The notes beneath the pieces are model-generated. The model saw only the letters and a list, made by a program, of their open reading frames with translations, did no database searches and was not told the DNA's origin. DNA of 24,293 nucleotides from the NCBI GenBank assembly GCA_944372745.1, contig CALWAB010000101.1, positions 1-24,293 of the forward strand. The letters are read 5' to 3'. Positions 7,894-16,887 of the stretch are shown one piece after another; position 1 is the first letter of the stretch; each line of letters starts with the position of its first letter. This stretch comes from an uncultured Clostridia bacterium. Lineage in GTDB: Bacteria > Bacillota > Clostridia > Christensenellales > UBA1242. The translations under genes were made by a program, and so were the position numbers.

Positions 7894-8295
7894 TTACTTA
7901 TGATTCATATCATTTTTTAGGTCTTGTATGATTTTATCTATGTCTATATCTTCAAAATCATCATCAGCACTTTCTTTATTTTCGTTTTCAATAATTGGCG
8001 TATTTTGAATATCATTTTCAATATTCACATTATCTTTGTCAGTATTTGATTCAAGATTATTCGTGCTGTCATTTTGCATTTCGTTACTATTGGATGTATC
8101 GACAAAGTTATATCCATCCTTTTGAACAAAGCCTAACACTACCATTATGCCTAAGATAGCCATAATTATGTCATTGATAATGGCGTCATCAATATCTAAA
8201 TTAAATGCGTCAGATATAGTATTTAACAATATTATCACTGCCATTGTCAGTGCCACCCAAAAATTGTAATGTTTCATTCTCTCAAGTAAATTCAT
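7894..8295 (-). CDS. Phage holin, phi-LC3-like, with long acidic tail
   Basis: The 133-residue protein opens with NLLERMKHYNFWVALTMAV, followed by two hydrophobic segments (about 12-27 and 40-59) and the closing pattern ILGIMVVLGFVQKDGYN. This arrangement is typical of the phi-LC3 holin family, which makes the membrane lesions that end the phage lytic cycle. Those holins are usually about 80 residues. Here an additional tail of about 65 residues is rich in Asn, Asp and Glu, probably disordered and cytoplasmic. It is the last gene of the late operon, 16 bp after the BhlA-like gene, and a terminator follows. No endolysin gene is adjacent. Confidence 0.75.
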   Translation of the reverse strand: MNLLERMKHYNFWVALTMAVIILLNTISDAFNLDIDDAIINDIIMAILGIMVVLGFVQKDGYNFVDTSNSNEMQNDSTNNLESNTDKDNVNIENDIQNTPIIENENKESADDDFEDIDIDKIIQDLKNDMNHK

Positions 8296-8311
8296 TATTC
8301 CCCCTTTTGCT

Positions 8312-8608
8312 CTACGCTGCTTCCACTCTAAACTTCTTTGAATTTGACAATTTAGTTGGTGTCAGTGGTAAAACTTTATTTTTTATTATTTTAATATCAG
8401 TTTTAATATCTTCTATATCGGTTCTCACTGCTTTCAAATTATCTTCCACATTTGCTAAATGATTGATACCTGTGGATAATTTTTCTAAAGTGTCCTGATA
8501 TTTTTTCTCTCTTTTTGAACTGTCTTTCAATTCATATATGAGCAAACAAAGAAACATAACTGCAAATATGCCATTGCTTATTGCTAAATTGAATATTTCG
8601 TCCCACAT
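8312..8608 (-). CDS. BhlA/UviB-like holin-type membrane protein
   Basis: The 98-residue protein has one N-terminal membrane helix (about 8-25), a charged KDSSKREKKYQ-type stretch, and a heptad-like coiled coil at about 30-78. This is the architecture of BhlA and UviB proteins, which are linked to bacteriocin release or phage lysis. Its ATG overlaps the stop codon of the upstream coiled-coil gene as TAATG, so translation is probably coupled. In this family the start pattern MWDEIFNLAISNGIFAVMF is characteristic. Whether it acts as a holin, a holin regulator or a bacteriocin-like factor cannot be told from sequence. Confidence 0.7.
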   Translation of the reverse strand: MWDEIFNLAISNGIFAVMFLCLLIYELKDSSKREKKYQDTLEKLSTGINHLANVEDNLKAVRTDIEDIKTDIKIIKNKVLPLTPTKLSNSKKFRVEAA

Positions 8609-10071
8609 TAGTCTTTTCTCTGTTGTGTTTTATACAAATAATAAGCATAATTCGTGCCTAAAAGCTCACGAATATACGAATTATTCTCTAGTTCAGCAAT
8701 GGCATCTTCTTTTGATAAAGTATTCAAATATTCTTCAATCGCTTTGCCATAGGCATCATCACGCATAGAATTAATAATACCTTTATTCTCCCCATACTCA
8801 ATTAGGTCATCAAGATAATCACTTTGCGTTTGATTATTGGTTTCAGTCGCTGATTGTCGATAATCCGCCTCAATTTGTGCAATTTTATTATTGTATTCCA
8901 TAATCTCGTCATTACGATCTTGTATTTCTTGCTCTAGTTCGGCAATTTGTTCATTGACTTTAAGAGCATACTCAATACTAAAATCGTTAAGTGCCTGCTC
9001 TCGTTCAGCATTAAGTGAAGCAATCTCAGCATTTAAGTTGTCTATCTCGCTCCCCAATTCTTGATCAATTTTCATAAGCTCAGCAATTTTATCATTATCA
9101 AAGGCATTAAGATTATTGATAACGATGCTTGAGCGTTGAAGTCCACGCTTCAATGCGTCATTTTCTGCTTGTCTGCGTGCATTCGCATAGTATTCTTCAA
9201 CTTGTGCTTTTTCATTTTCTGCATCAGTGCGTAGTGTATCTTCTTTGCCTTCTAATGCACTTAATCCGTTTCCCGCATTGTTGTTGATAGCGTCCAATTG
9301 TGATTGCCTATAATCTCTTAAAGCGCTTTCTGCTTCGCTTCTCAATTCCTCATCGGTTTTATTAATCAATTCTTTACGGTCAAGATTTAATTCGGTATCA
9401 ATTGTTTCCCCTCTTTGAGGTTCAACATCATAGGTGTTCTTAATTTCATTTATCTTATCCAATAAATCTTGATATGCGGAATTGCTTGAAGTGCTGACAT
9501 TTGCTCTTGTCGTAGTTTGTTCAACGCTTGGCATTTGAGTTGAATTACTTGTATTTAAATTTCTATTTAAATTACTACTTTGCAATCTATTTTGCTCTTT
9601 TTGAGTATTTGAATCAGCATACAAATTTACATTGTTTTCCTTATTTGTATTATCTTGCAATCTATTAACACTTGCATTTTTAGGTCCACTTGTATTAATA
9701 GAATTTTGATTTGTGATAGTTCTCATAACATTGTTTTGAGTGTTTGATGTACTACTTTGGTTAACATTATTGACATTATTTTGAGTATTAGTGTTATTTT
9801 TTGCAACTAAAGTAGCATTATTGGCATTTTCACTAGAATTTGTATTAGATGATTTATTGGAAAATATTTTATTCCAATTTTCATTAACTTTATCTTTGAT
9901 TTTTTGTTGTTTTTCATTGTCTTTTGTTTTCTTTTTCTTCTCAGCGTTTACCAAGTCTTCTTCACTAAAATTTATAACTGCCATATTTTTTCTCCTATTA
10001 TTTAATTTTTGATAATAATCTTTTTTTAGTTCCCACTTGACTAATTCTCTAATTCTACTTTCGCTTAGCAT
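8608..10071 (-). CDS. Coiled-coil phage virion protein of unknown role
   Basis: The 487-residue protein has a basic N-terminus (1-60), a long Asn/Ser/Thr-rich linker (about 70-200), a strongly helical coiled-coil region (about 235-405) rich in Glu, Ala, Asn and Leu, and a compact helical end (about 415-487). Its place after the beta-propeller tail gene suggests a tail, ejection or internal virion protein, by analogy with short-tailed phages; I do not recognise a family. Two starts are possible: the ATG at 10071, adjacent to the previous stop codon and only weakly preceded by AGAG, and an in-frame ATG at 9984 (residue 30) with a strong AGGAG 7 nt upstream. The second may be the main start, or both may be used. 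Confidence 0.7.
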   Translation of the reverse strand: MLSESRIRELVKWELKKDYYQKLNNRRKNMAVINFSEEDLVNAEKKKKTKDNEKQQKIKDKVNENWNKIFSNKSSNTNSSENANNATLVAKNNTNTQNNVNNVNQSSTSNTQNNVMRTITNQNSINTSGPKNASVNRLQDNTNKENNVNLYADSNTQKEQNRLQSSNLNRNLNTSNSTQMPSVEQTTTRANVSTSSNSAYQDLLDKINEIKNTYDVEPQRGETIDTELNLDRKELINKTDEELRSEAESALRDYRQSQLDAINNNAGNGLSALEGKEDTLRTDAENEKAQVEEYYANARRQAENDALKRGLQRSSIVINNLNAFDNDKIAELMKIDQELGSEIDNLNAEIASLNAEREQALNDFSIEYALKVNEQIAELEQEIQDRNDEIMEYNNKIAQIEADYRQSATETNNQTQSDYLDDLIEYGENKGIINSMRDDAYGKAIEEYLNTLSKEDAIAELENNSYIRELLGTNYAYYLYKTQQRKD

Positions 10072-11562
10072 TTAATTCTCTAAAAAATCTACAGTGATTG
10101 TAGGATTAGAAATGTGCAATTGTCCATCCGTGCTAAATTCAATGCTTATACGCGTTCCCACCACATTACATTGAATTGTTTGTGCTTTGTCACTAGGCAA
10201 AACTTGTAAGGTTTGCTCTTCTTCATCCGTTCTTAGTATTATTGTGACTTCAGATTCAGTTACTAGATTTATAGATTTTACAATTTTTCTATTTGATGAA
10301 CCCAAATCACTTAATGGAGAACGCCAAGATTTAGCTAAGGACTGCCCAAACAAAAGTCCGTCATTTGTGAGTTCTCCTATCATATTCTTTTTATTCCCAT
10401 GAAACAAGAAGAGTAAATGTTGCGTATTTTCGTGATATGCTGGAGCAATGCTACAAATGTCTACGCCACGCGTAATATTAAATTTTTGCGTTTCCAAATC
10501 AAATTCTATAAGAACATTATTTCTAAAGTCCGTCTCTGATTCACAACCTATTTGTTGATCATCGTCAAAATCTATTCGAGTAGCCAAATAATACTTACCA
10601 TCATAATAACACGCTTTAGCATACTCCATCATATCCTTATTAATTAAACTATTAATTGGAAAATCGTATTTATATAAACTAGAACCCGCACAATAATACA
10701 ATCCTGAAGAAGTGAGCATAATTATTCTATCCCCACACAATACAGCGGTATTGCCATATATTCTATTACTTGTTAAATTTATGTGCGTAACGCTAAATTC
10801 GCTTTGGTCACCATAGGCGGACAAACGAGATATGCCATAATCTCTAATTATGTAGACATAATCGTTAAAACTGATTAATTTATTGATATAACCCCTTTCA
10901 TCTACTAATTGTATAAATCCCCCCGCTTCACTAGATTCTTCCCAGTTCGTTATATCAAAGTCTTGACTAAATCGAATTTCATTTTTATTATCACTAGAAC
11001 TTGCGAATATGCGTTCGTAATGTGAACACATAGAAGATAAATGCAAGGCTTTTTCTGAGTCAACAGGAGTAGGTGTTCCATTCCATATATACATTGTATC
11101 TTTAGGACTGCATATTACCGCTGTTTCTCTTCCATTGTACATATATGTAAGAATTACAGGTTCTGCGTCCATTGTAACTTCTGCTTCCACAAAATCTTCC
11201 ATAGCATCAAAATATAGAGTGTAATACAATTTTTTATCTGAACAATATACTATAAGCAAATCTTTGACCGTATCTTTAGTATCTGCTACTCTCAAAGCCC
11301 ATAGTGCCAATGAATCAGTATTTTCTGGCAATTCATACACTATTGTTTCATCATCAAATAAAATATGTGGTAATTCAAGTTCGTCTATACCGTGTCCACT
11401 GCGAAGTGATTTGTCTTCAAGGCTAACATTATAAGCAGACTTTGCATAATTCATACTGAGTAAATTTTCATCTATCTCTCTATTTATACCACGACTAAAG
11501 TCACTAAGGCTAAATGTATAAGATGCTGGAGTGTAAGTTTGCAATCTTTTATTATAATACAT
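10072..11562 (-). CDS. Beta-propeller-like phage tail protein (P22 gp10-like)
   Basis: The 496-residue protein is all-beta in character, with repeated short hydrophobic strands and turns such as SGLYYCAGSSLYKYD. The segment at 181-207 (YERIFASSSDNKNEIRF, then a DITNW end) is a pattern seen in tail-hub or stabilisation proteins of short-tailed phages, of which P22 gp10 is the model. The N-terminal SLSDFSRGINREIDENLL resembles the start of such proteins, which attach below the head-completion protein. It follows the 190-residue connector gene by 9 bp with GGAGTG ahead of the ATG, and is next to the coiled-coil gene. The family assignment rests on pattern memory, so an alternative tail role is possible. 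Confidence 0.6.
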   Translation of the reverse strand: MYYNKRLQTYTPASYTFSLSDFSRGINREIDENLLSMNYAKSAYNVSLEDKSLRSGHGIDELELPHILFDDETIVYELPENTDSLALWALRVADTKDTVKDLLIVYCSDKKLYYTLYFDAMEDFVEAEVTMDAEPVILTYMYNGRETAVICSPKDTMYIWNGTPTPVDSEKALHLSSMCSHYERIFASSSDNKNEIRFSQDFDITNWEESSEAGGFIQLVDERGYINKLISFNDYVYIIRDYGISRLSAYGDQSEFSVTHINLTSNRIYGNTAVLCGDRIIMLTSSGLYYCAGSSLYKYDFPINSLINKDMMEYAKACYYDGKYYLATRIDFDDDQQIGCESETDFRNNVLIEFDLETQKFNITRGVDICSIAPAYHENTQHLLFLFHGNKKNMIGELTNDGLLFGQSLAKSWRSPLSDLGSSNRKIVKSINLVTESEVTIILRTDEEEQTLQVLPSDKAQTIQCNVVGTRISIEFSTDGQLHISNPTITVDFLEN

Positions 11563-11571
11563 AGTTCACTC

Positions 11572-12144
11572 CTACACCCACTTTCTTGATTTGACATACA
11601 TACGCTTAGTAGGTAACTTTGCAGACTCAATGCTATTTTTGTATTTCTGTTCAAATATAGAGGCTTCATTCATCTTGCCTCTATATAAGCAATACTCTGC
11701 ACTTACTCCCAATGCCATTATTCGTTCGGTAATGCCTATATTCGCACAATCTAATTCATCATTTAAAGAACTAGCAAGTGCTGGCAAGTAACTATAACGC
11801 ACAATCACTTTTTTTATCGGGCAATTCAAACGAGCAAAACTACTGAGTACAACATAAGAAAGATTTTGATAATTTTCATCAAGTATTGCATAAAGGCGTA
11901 ATATATGATTGCTAAGATTTTCAAAGACTACGCGTCTAGTTTTATCTAATGTCATTTCTTCTTCAATAACAATAGGAAAATAATCTGTTAATAGCTCTTG
12001 ATAGACTTCGTTAAAACAATAAATTAAATCGTTTAAAATTTTTTGTGCTCTGTCATCTAAACTTGAAGTCGATGACAAATCCCCTAATTCATCTATTCCA
12101 AGCATTTTAGTCGCAGATTCAATAACATTCTTGACATTTAACAT
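11572..12144 (-). CDS. Probable head-completion/connector protein (P22 gp4-like position)
   Basis: The 190-residue protein is mainly helical, with a basic aromatic C-terminus (KRMYVKSRKWV). Phage connector proteins that extend the portal are of this size and sit between capsid and tail genes, where gp4 lies in P22-like phages. The middle part (LSNHILRLYAILDENYQN) and the later GITERIMALGVSAEYCLYRG, with an apparent helical repeat, fit the adaptor fold where helices cap the portal ring. This is inferred from position, size and helix content; no diagnostic residue proves it. Confidence 0.5.
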   Translation of the reverse strand: MLNVKNVIESATKMLGIDELGDLSSTSSLDDRAQKILNDLIYCFNEVYQELLTDYFPIVIEEEMTLDKTRRVVFENLSNHILRLYAILDENYQNLSYVVLSSFARLNCPIKKVIVRYSYLPALASSLNDELDCANIGITERIMALGVSAEYCLYRGKMNEASIFEQKYKNSIESAKLPTKRMYVKSRKWV

Positions 12145-12153
12145 TTTTCCCTC

Positions 12154-12459
12154 CTAAATTTCTACATTTTCCATTATTTTATTAAATAGTTCATCATTTT
12201 CCTGTTTTTGTAATTTTTCATTGTCTTTTTCTAATTGTTTTAACAATTTCTCAATGTTCTCTTTTCTCGTCATATGCACTTTTCTAATCAAGCGTTCATC
12301 AAGTGGTTTATCCCATATGAGTTCTAATTTTTGATTTAAACCATAAGTTCTATAAATGTCAAATCTATGCTTATTATGATTTCTATATACTCTATAATGT
12401 GAATCTATTGCCTTTATTCTAGGCACTATTTCTAGCACATCTTCTATTATTTCTGTCAT
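12154..12459 (-). CDS. Small phage protein of unknown function
   Basis: The 101-residue protein has a beta-like N-terminal half containing HYRVYRNHNKHRFDIYRTYG and IWDKPLDER, and a helical, Lys/Glu-rich C-terminal half (about 60-101) that could be a coiled coil. The pattern of tyrosines, arginines and KLELIWDKPLDERLI looks like a conserved small phage protein found beside capsid genes, but I cannot assign a function. It is preceded by a possible attenuator and AAGGA, and sits 9 bp ahead of the connector gene. Confidence 0.65.
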   Translation of the reverse strand: MTEIIEDVLEIVPRIKAIDSHYRVYRNHNKHRFDIYRTYGLNQKLELIWDKPLDERLIRKVHMTRKENIEKLLKQLEKDNEKLQKQENDELFNKIMENVEI

Positions 12460-12476
12460 TATATTGTCCTTTTTTG

Positions 12477-12512
12477 AAAATTACCATATACCAATTGCTT
12501 GATATATGGTAA
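12477..12512 (-). terminator. Likely attenuator after the major capsid gene
   Basis: A stem of TTACCATAT / ATATGGTAA (12481-12489, 12504-12512) lies directly after the capsid stop codon and is followed on the minus strand by only TTTTC. The short T run suggests partial termination that would lower expression of downstream tail genes relative to capsid. Confidence 0.5.
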
Positions 12513-12519
12513 ATGTATA

Positions 12520-13719
12520 TTATTTTTCTGTGATGTCCATAAGCACACCTTGTCCTGCTGGATGGTCACATATTAATTCTGCATATTTAACCAATGTCGC
12601 AGTGTATACAGGTTTGCCCGCTACTTGTTTTAGCACTTTGCCATTTTCGCCCTCAAGCCAACGCCAATCGCAAAGTTGGTGCAAAGTAAATGCCTTTGTA
12701 TTAAGCATATACATTTGTCCTTCTGGTACAAATCTATCTGAAATCAAAGGAATACCATTAAAACTGATTGCTTTATATCCCCCTTCTAATTGCATAACAT
12801 CAATATTTGACCTAAATGATGTCAAGTAGTCTTGATATGCACGCTTAACTCCCGAAGAACATACAATGAAGTCCACTTCACTGCCATAGAACTCACTCAA
12901 GTTGTCAACCATTTTTTGCATTACAACATCCGTAAATTCTGAGTATATATTTTCTACTCTTTGTGGAATCATAAAATAATTGTCTTCTCTGCTTATCCCG
13001 TACAATTCAGAACCATCTTGTGCGAAAATTTTGCCAAGCCCAGTGATTTCTTTGTTGTATGAATTTTGCACAGTTAAATAAACTTTGATTGCTGGGTCTT
13101 CTTCTTGTGCTGGAGTTACTAAATCTATGACATCTTTATCGAAATACACTAGACTATTTGCTCTATCCATACCAATGATTCGTGCCGTTCTAACTGGAGT
13201 ACCTATTGATGTTCTTTCGGAAATATCAATTACCATACCTTCAATGAAGTTTTTAGGATTATCAACTATCAAACAATTATCCGCACCTTCATTAATTGTA
13301 CCTGTTCCTAAAAGTCCAGAACCATCTCCATATAACATCCTGCCGAAATTAAATTGGCTAGCCTTAACTAAGCCTTCCATTTCTGCATTGAGAAGGTTAA
13401 CAAATGCACCTGCTGAATTGCTGGATGCTCTAATTGCTTTGTCACTCAACTCAATAGTACCAAATAGGTTCTTAAGAGTAGATGTGAATGTAGCATAAGT
13501 ATTTTGTGCTGAAGCAGGTAAATTGCCATCTTCGTCACCTGCACCTATACCACCATTGATACCTACGGGTGCAATCTTTTTGACTTCCTTGCCCCATACA
13601 TCTGCTGTAGACTGTTTTATTTTATTAAATAATGGATTAGTTTTTGTATTTAATTGATTTGATACCACGCCCAAATACAAAGTCTTAAGGGCGTTTTCTG
13701 CTGTCTCTAAAGTTACCAT
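12520..13719 (-). CDS. Phage major capsid protein (HK97-like fold)
   Basis: The 399-residue protein follows a scaffold gene and precedes connector genes, the usual place of the major capsid protein. The N-terminal part is rich in Ala, Asn and Ser (SAQNTYATFTSTLKNLFGTI), with a glycine-rich stretch GINGGIGAGDEDGN at 54-67. Next come a helical spine-like region (about 95-120), then beta-rich A-domain segments and PQRVENIYSEFTDVVMQKM, with the late KAISFNGIPLISDRFVPEG motif. That last pattern, a beta strand with ISFNGIPL followed by D-R, is common in HK97-fold capsids, where it is the A-domain end. Length fits the fold. AGGAGAG precedes the ATG. No obvious protease cleavage site or linked maturation protease is present. 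Confidence 0.85.
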   Translation of the reverse strand: MVTLETAENALKTLYLGVVSNQLNTKTNPLFNKIKQSTADVWGKEVKKIAPVGINGGIGAGDEDGNLPASAQNTYATFTSTLKNLFGTIELSDKAIRASSNSAGAFVNLLNAEMEGLVKASQFNFGRMLYGDGSGLLGTGTINEGADNCLIVDNPKNFIEGMVIDISERTSIGTPVRTARIIGMDRANSLVYFDKDVIDLVTPAQEEDPAIKVYLTVQNSYNKEITGLGKIFAQDGSELYGISREDNYFMIPQRVENIYSEFTDVVMQKMVDNLSEFYGSEVDFIVCSSGVKRAYQDYLTSFRSNIDVMQLEGGYKAISFNGIPLISDRFVPEGQMYMLNTKAFTLHQLCDWRWLEGENGKVLKQVAGKPVYTATLVKYAELICDHPAGQGVLMDITEK

Positions 13720-13811
13720 TCTTCTCTCCTATTAAATTAACTCCACTAACTTAAAGGTGAATACTCGCTCTTATTTATTTGCTAACTATTATGAACTAAT
13801 TTAAATTAAAT

Positions 13812-14525
13812 TTAATTCAACCATTTATTCATAATATTAGCCACTTCCTCAAGCGTAGTGGGAGCATTAGGCGTAGATGCCACCATATTTGCCCCATAAG
13901 TATTTACTATGAGCGGTGGCACATTGCCATTTGTACAATTATTGATATATTCGTTTATTATTTTTTGTTTTATGTTTTCACGCGAATTGACAAGTTCATA
14001 AACCCAATCGTCCGACTGCAGATTACGCGCATCTGCTTCCATTCTGTCGCTCATTGCTCTGTAGACTGCTTGAGTTAGACCGAATTTGTCGTCTTTTAGA
14101 GTTTCGTCATCAAGAAATTTTTGTGCCACTTCATTTATTAACTTTTCATCTAGTTTATTTTCTCTTGAATATTCTACAAAATTGTCTAACGCGTTTTGGA
14201 GATTACTCCCCTTTGACATACGCTTTAAATTAGCAAGTTCCTGACTTTTGCGTGTAAACTCAGCTTGTAAAGATTTGTAAGCGTCTTGTAGCATTTCTAC
14301 ATTGTCAAATTTGCCTAAAATGTGATTTTTTTGTGTGTCAACTTCGCCACTAGTTGCTTGCTCTTTTATCTCCGCTACGGTAGATGTGGCAACTTCTTCT
14401 ATCGCATTATCTCCGGTTTGTATCTCATTCCCCTTATCAAGACTCATTGACTCGGCTGTATCACACAAGGTCACGCTTGGCTCTGTGCGGTCACCTTCGG
14501 TGATTGTCGCAATTACATTATCCAT
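13812..14525 (-). CDS. Phage capsid scaffold protein
   Basis: The 237-residue acidic protein lies between portal and capsid genes. Its first 65 residues are low-complexity and acidic, followed by a helical segment with heptad character (about 72-105, SLQAEFTRKSQELANLKRMS), a second helical region, and a short C-terminal helix (EEVANIMNKWLN) of the kind used by scaffolds to bind capsid protein. These features, position and charge support an internal scaffold for procapsid assembly. No protease domain is seen, so the scaffold would be released intact or degraded by host enzymes. The start ATG follows AGGAGAG by 6 nt. Confidence 0.8.
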   Translation of the reverse strand: MDNVIATITEGDRTEPSVTLCDTAESMSLDKGNEIQTGDNAIEEVATSTVAEIKEQATSGEVDTQKNHILGKFDNVEMLQDAYKSLQAEFTRKSQELANLKRMSKGSNLQNALDNFVEYSRENKLDEKLINEVAQKFLDDETLKDDKFGLTQAVYRAMSDRMEADARNLQSDDWVYELVNSRENIKQKIINEYINNCTNGNVPPLIVNTYGANMVASTPNAPTTLEEVANIMNKWLN

Positions 14526-14535
14526 AATACTCTCC

Positions 14536-16416
14536 TTATACTAATTGTAAATTATTTTGTGCTAAACTATCTTTGTGTTGTTGTATATGATTCAATAACA
14601 TCTCTTTGACTTTTCTATGCTCTACATTATCTTCATCAAGAGTGTCAGTCAATAAGAATGCTGTATGCTCTATAATGTGTATATTGTGGTCATCTATATC
14701 TTGTATCTCAGGCACTTTCTTATGATTTAAACAATCAATATTTTCTTTTTGTGCCCTACCACGCTGTAATGATGCTATGTCCTGCCCTTGTTCCCATATA
14801 CCATATCCAAGCAATTCCAAAATTTTAGAACGCATACGGTCATTGATATTTCCATCTTCGTCAGACAAAAGCCCAGCATTTAATAACTCAAATATCATAC
14901 TGCGTCTTTGTGCGACTGTTTCAGTAAGTTCATTTTCCGTTTCAAAGACAATGTCTTCACTACTTATATCACTGGCATCAAAATAGAATAATTCAACTTC
15001 TCTATTGTCTCCGCCTATGATTCTTCCAATTCTCTTTGATTTCACAAATTGCTTATATAGGCGTAAAATTTGTCGACCTACTCCCTTTATAGCAAATCGT
15101 ATTTCTTCTGCACTTGTTGTAAGTTTTGCATCATCTTGTTCTATTAACAGCTGAAGTGCTGTACCGCTCATATTAGCGTAAGTAGATATAGCACTTGTCA
15201 AATCAGATAACCCTGACATCACTGTCATTTGGTTCATAATTCTGTCTTCTTCATTTGAAAAATCACTAGGCAGTCCACCAGATGCCATAAATGCTGGAGG
15301 CGTAGAACCTTGTCTATATACTAGTATCTTTCCCGGTTTAAGTCCATCTTCTTCTAATATGTCCGTGTCTACACTGCCATCTTCCACTGCCAATATTCCT
15401 TGTGCTATGCGATTCATAAATTCATATTTTCTATTTTTTGTTGCATTTAAGGCACGCTGTAACGGAATTATCCTATTTATAATTGTAGTACCAAAGAAAT
15501 TATTGGACTGCTCTTGAGATATTTGACGCACAAAAGGAAATCCTCGCTTTTTATCATCTCCATTTTCAAAAGGTAATTCGCCATTGTGAACTAATTTATC
15601 CCCTGCTATTATAATGAGACGACCATTTTTGTATTGACTTGTTGGGCGTTCATAATATTCAAGCACAATTGCATGATTTTTCTTTGTTGTTTTAATGATT
15701 GTTGTATTTACACTTGTTTGATTATACGCTCCGACATTTTCTATAGTGTCACAAGATATGACATCTATGTCTTGTCCTTTAACATTTACTCCCCAATTTT
15801 GCTTAATGACATCTACATGGTAGGCTCGTGCGTGAATTATAGAACGACAATCTTCTATGCTTTCGCACGCTATATTGTCTGGATAAATTTCAAATGGTGG
15901 GCATACGCTTATATCTATATCACCTTCATAAATTTTATTCCCTTTATTATCCACACCTATTGTTCGACCATTTTCAGTATTCCATACTACTTTATAAAAA
16001 GCAGTGCCACACAATTCGCTCCATTTAGTCGCTTTAGCAATTATTCTTGACAAATTGAGTTTGTGTTCTACAGATTTAAGTATACTTTTGCTGACTTTAG
16101 CAGATTTAATATCTTTCTCTTCACTTGTACTTGGAAGCACTGTCATTTGTGGGCGAACTCTAGCAAGTTTGGCAAGTCTACTTTCATACATAGATGCTAT
16201 ATAATTGTAGACTTGATTTTCTTGCCAATCATATTCTTTATTGAAATTGCAAGTATTTCCAAAATTATCAACTGTGCAATATTGATTTCCCACAACAAAA
16301 TTTGCGTTGATTTGCCATTGTCTTTCAAATGGCTTTCTTTCAACCTTTCGTTCCTCAAAATCCTCTAGAATTTGAGCCACTAATTCTTGTTCTTCTAAGT
16401 TTTCTTTATTTTTCAT
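14536..16416 (-). CDS. Phage portal protein (P22-like)
   Basis: The 626-residue protein forms the dodecameric ring through which DNA enters the capsid. Its start (LVAQILEDFEERKVERKPFE, then QWQINANFVVGNQ), the RVRPQMTVLPSTSEE segment with following paired helices, and WSELCGTAFYKVVWN are patterns of P22-type and related portals. A clip/stem region with PLQRALNATKNRKYEFMNRI and an ALQLLIEQDDAKL helix with SAEEIRFAIKGVGRQILRLYKQ follow at about 310-450. The C-terminal 100 residues are acidic and helical. Length fits this portal class. The ATG overlaps the end of the upstream 64-residue gene by 11 bp, showing tight operon packing. Confidence 0.85.
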   Translation of the reverse strand: MKNKENLEEQELVAQILEDFEERKVERKPFERQWQINANFVVGNQYCTVDNFGNTCNFNKEYDWQENQVYNYIASMYESRLAKLARVRPQMTVLPSTSEEKDIKSAKVSKSILKSVEHKLNLSRIIAKATKWSELCGTAFYKVVWNTENGRTIGVDNKGNKIYEGDIDISVCPPFEIYPDNIACESIEDCRSIIHARAYHVDVIKQNWGVNVKGQDIDVISCDTIENVGAYNQTSVNTTIIKTTKKNHAIVLEYYERPTSQYKNGRLIIIAGDKLVHNGELPFENGDDKKRGFPFVRQISQEQSNNFFGTTIINRIIPLQRALNATKNRKYEFMNRIAQGILAVEDGSVDTDILEEDGLKPGKILVYRQGSTPPAFMASGGLPSDFSNEEDRIMNQMTVMSGLSDLTSAISTYANMSGTALQLLIEQDDAKLTTSAEEIRFAIKGVGRQILRLYKQFVKSKRIGRIIGGDNREVELFYFDASDISSEDIVFETENELTETVAQRRSMIFELLNAGLLSDEDGNINDRMRSKILELLGYGIWEQGQDIASLQRGRAQKENIDCLNHKKVPEIQDIDDHNIHIIEHTAFLLTDTLDEDNVEHRKVKEMLLNHIQQHKDSLAQNNLQLV

Positions 16417-16600
16417 TTTTCTTCACCTTATCCTTTGATTTAGTGCTTTTATAAGCTTTAGTAATGTCTTCTAAGCACTGAGAACATATACTCATTTGCG
16501 TTTTAGGGTCATTTTCGTCATAATAAATGCTATAGTTTGCAATGCGTCTGCATCCTTTCATATCACATTGTCTTATAAATAATAGTTTTTTTATTGTCAT
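16406..16600 (-). CDS. Small zinc-finger-like phage protein
   Basis: The 64-residue protein has four spaced cysteines: C-D-M-K-G-C at residues 12-17, then C-S-Q-C at 39-42, the arrangement of a small zinc ribbon. A Lys-rich C-terminal tail follows. It lies between the small terminase-like gene and the portal gene, which suggests a nucleic-acid-binding or packaging accessory role, but no function is known to me. The ribosome binding site AAGGAG overlaps the end of the previous gene. Confidence 0.65.
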   Translation of the reverse strand: MTIKKLLFIRQCDMKGCRRIANYSIYYDENDPKTQMSICSQCLEDITKAYKSTKSKDKVKKNEK

Positions 16601-16602
16601 AA

Positions 16603-16887
16603 TTATTTCTCCTTCTTTTCAATACTTAATAGTTGTCTTAATAATCGCTCTTTTTCTCGCTCTAGTTCTTCATCTGTAAGATTGTCATACAAAGTTTGTC
16701 CATAGAGTATTCTATACGCTTCTATATCTGGAGGCATTTGTTTTGTAACGACCTTTTTCTTTTGAAGTTCTACAACCTTAGTTTCATTATCCACCACATA
16801 TTCTTCAGTGACTTCCAGAAGGTCATAGCCTAGAGCAAGTTTTTTCATCGCCTTTCTAGCACGCTCTGTCTCTCTGTCAATATCCAT
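16603..16887 (-). CDS. Small terminase-like or packaging accessory protein
   Basis: The 94-residue protein contains LGYDLLEVTEEYVV, then KKKVVTKQMPPDIEAYRILYG. This pattern (GYD-EVTEE-V-KKVV-K-PPD-A) resembles the C-terminal part of many phage small terminase subunits, which there follows a DNA-binding helix-turn-helix. Here the helix-turn-helix is absent: the N-terminus is only one charged helix of about 18 residues. It overlaps the terL end by 11 bp and is downstream of it, the reverse of the usual small-then-large order. It may be a reduced small terminase or an accessory protein; the DNA-recognition part may lie in another protein such as the regulator at 18776-19252. Confidence 0.5.
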   Translation of the reverse strand: MDIDRETERARKAMKKLALGYDLLEVTEEYVVDNETKVVELQKKKVVTKQMPPDIEAYRILYGQTLYDNLTDEELEREKERLLRQLLSIEKKEK

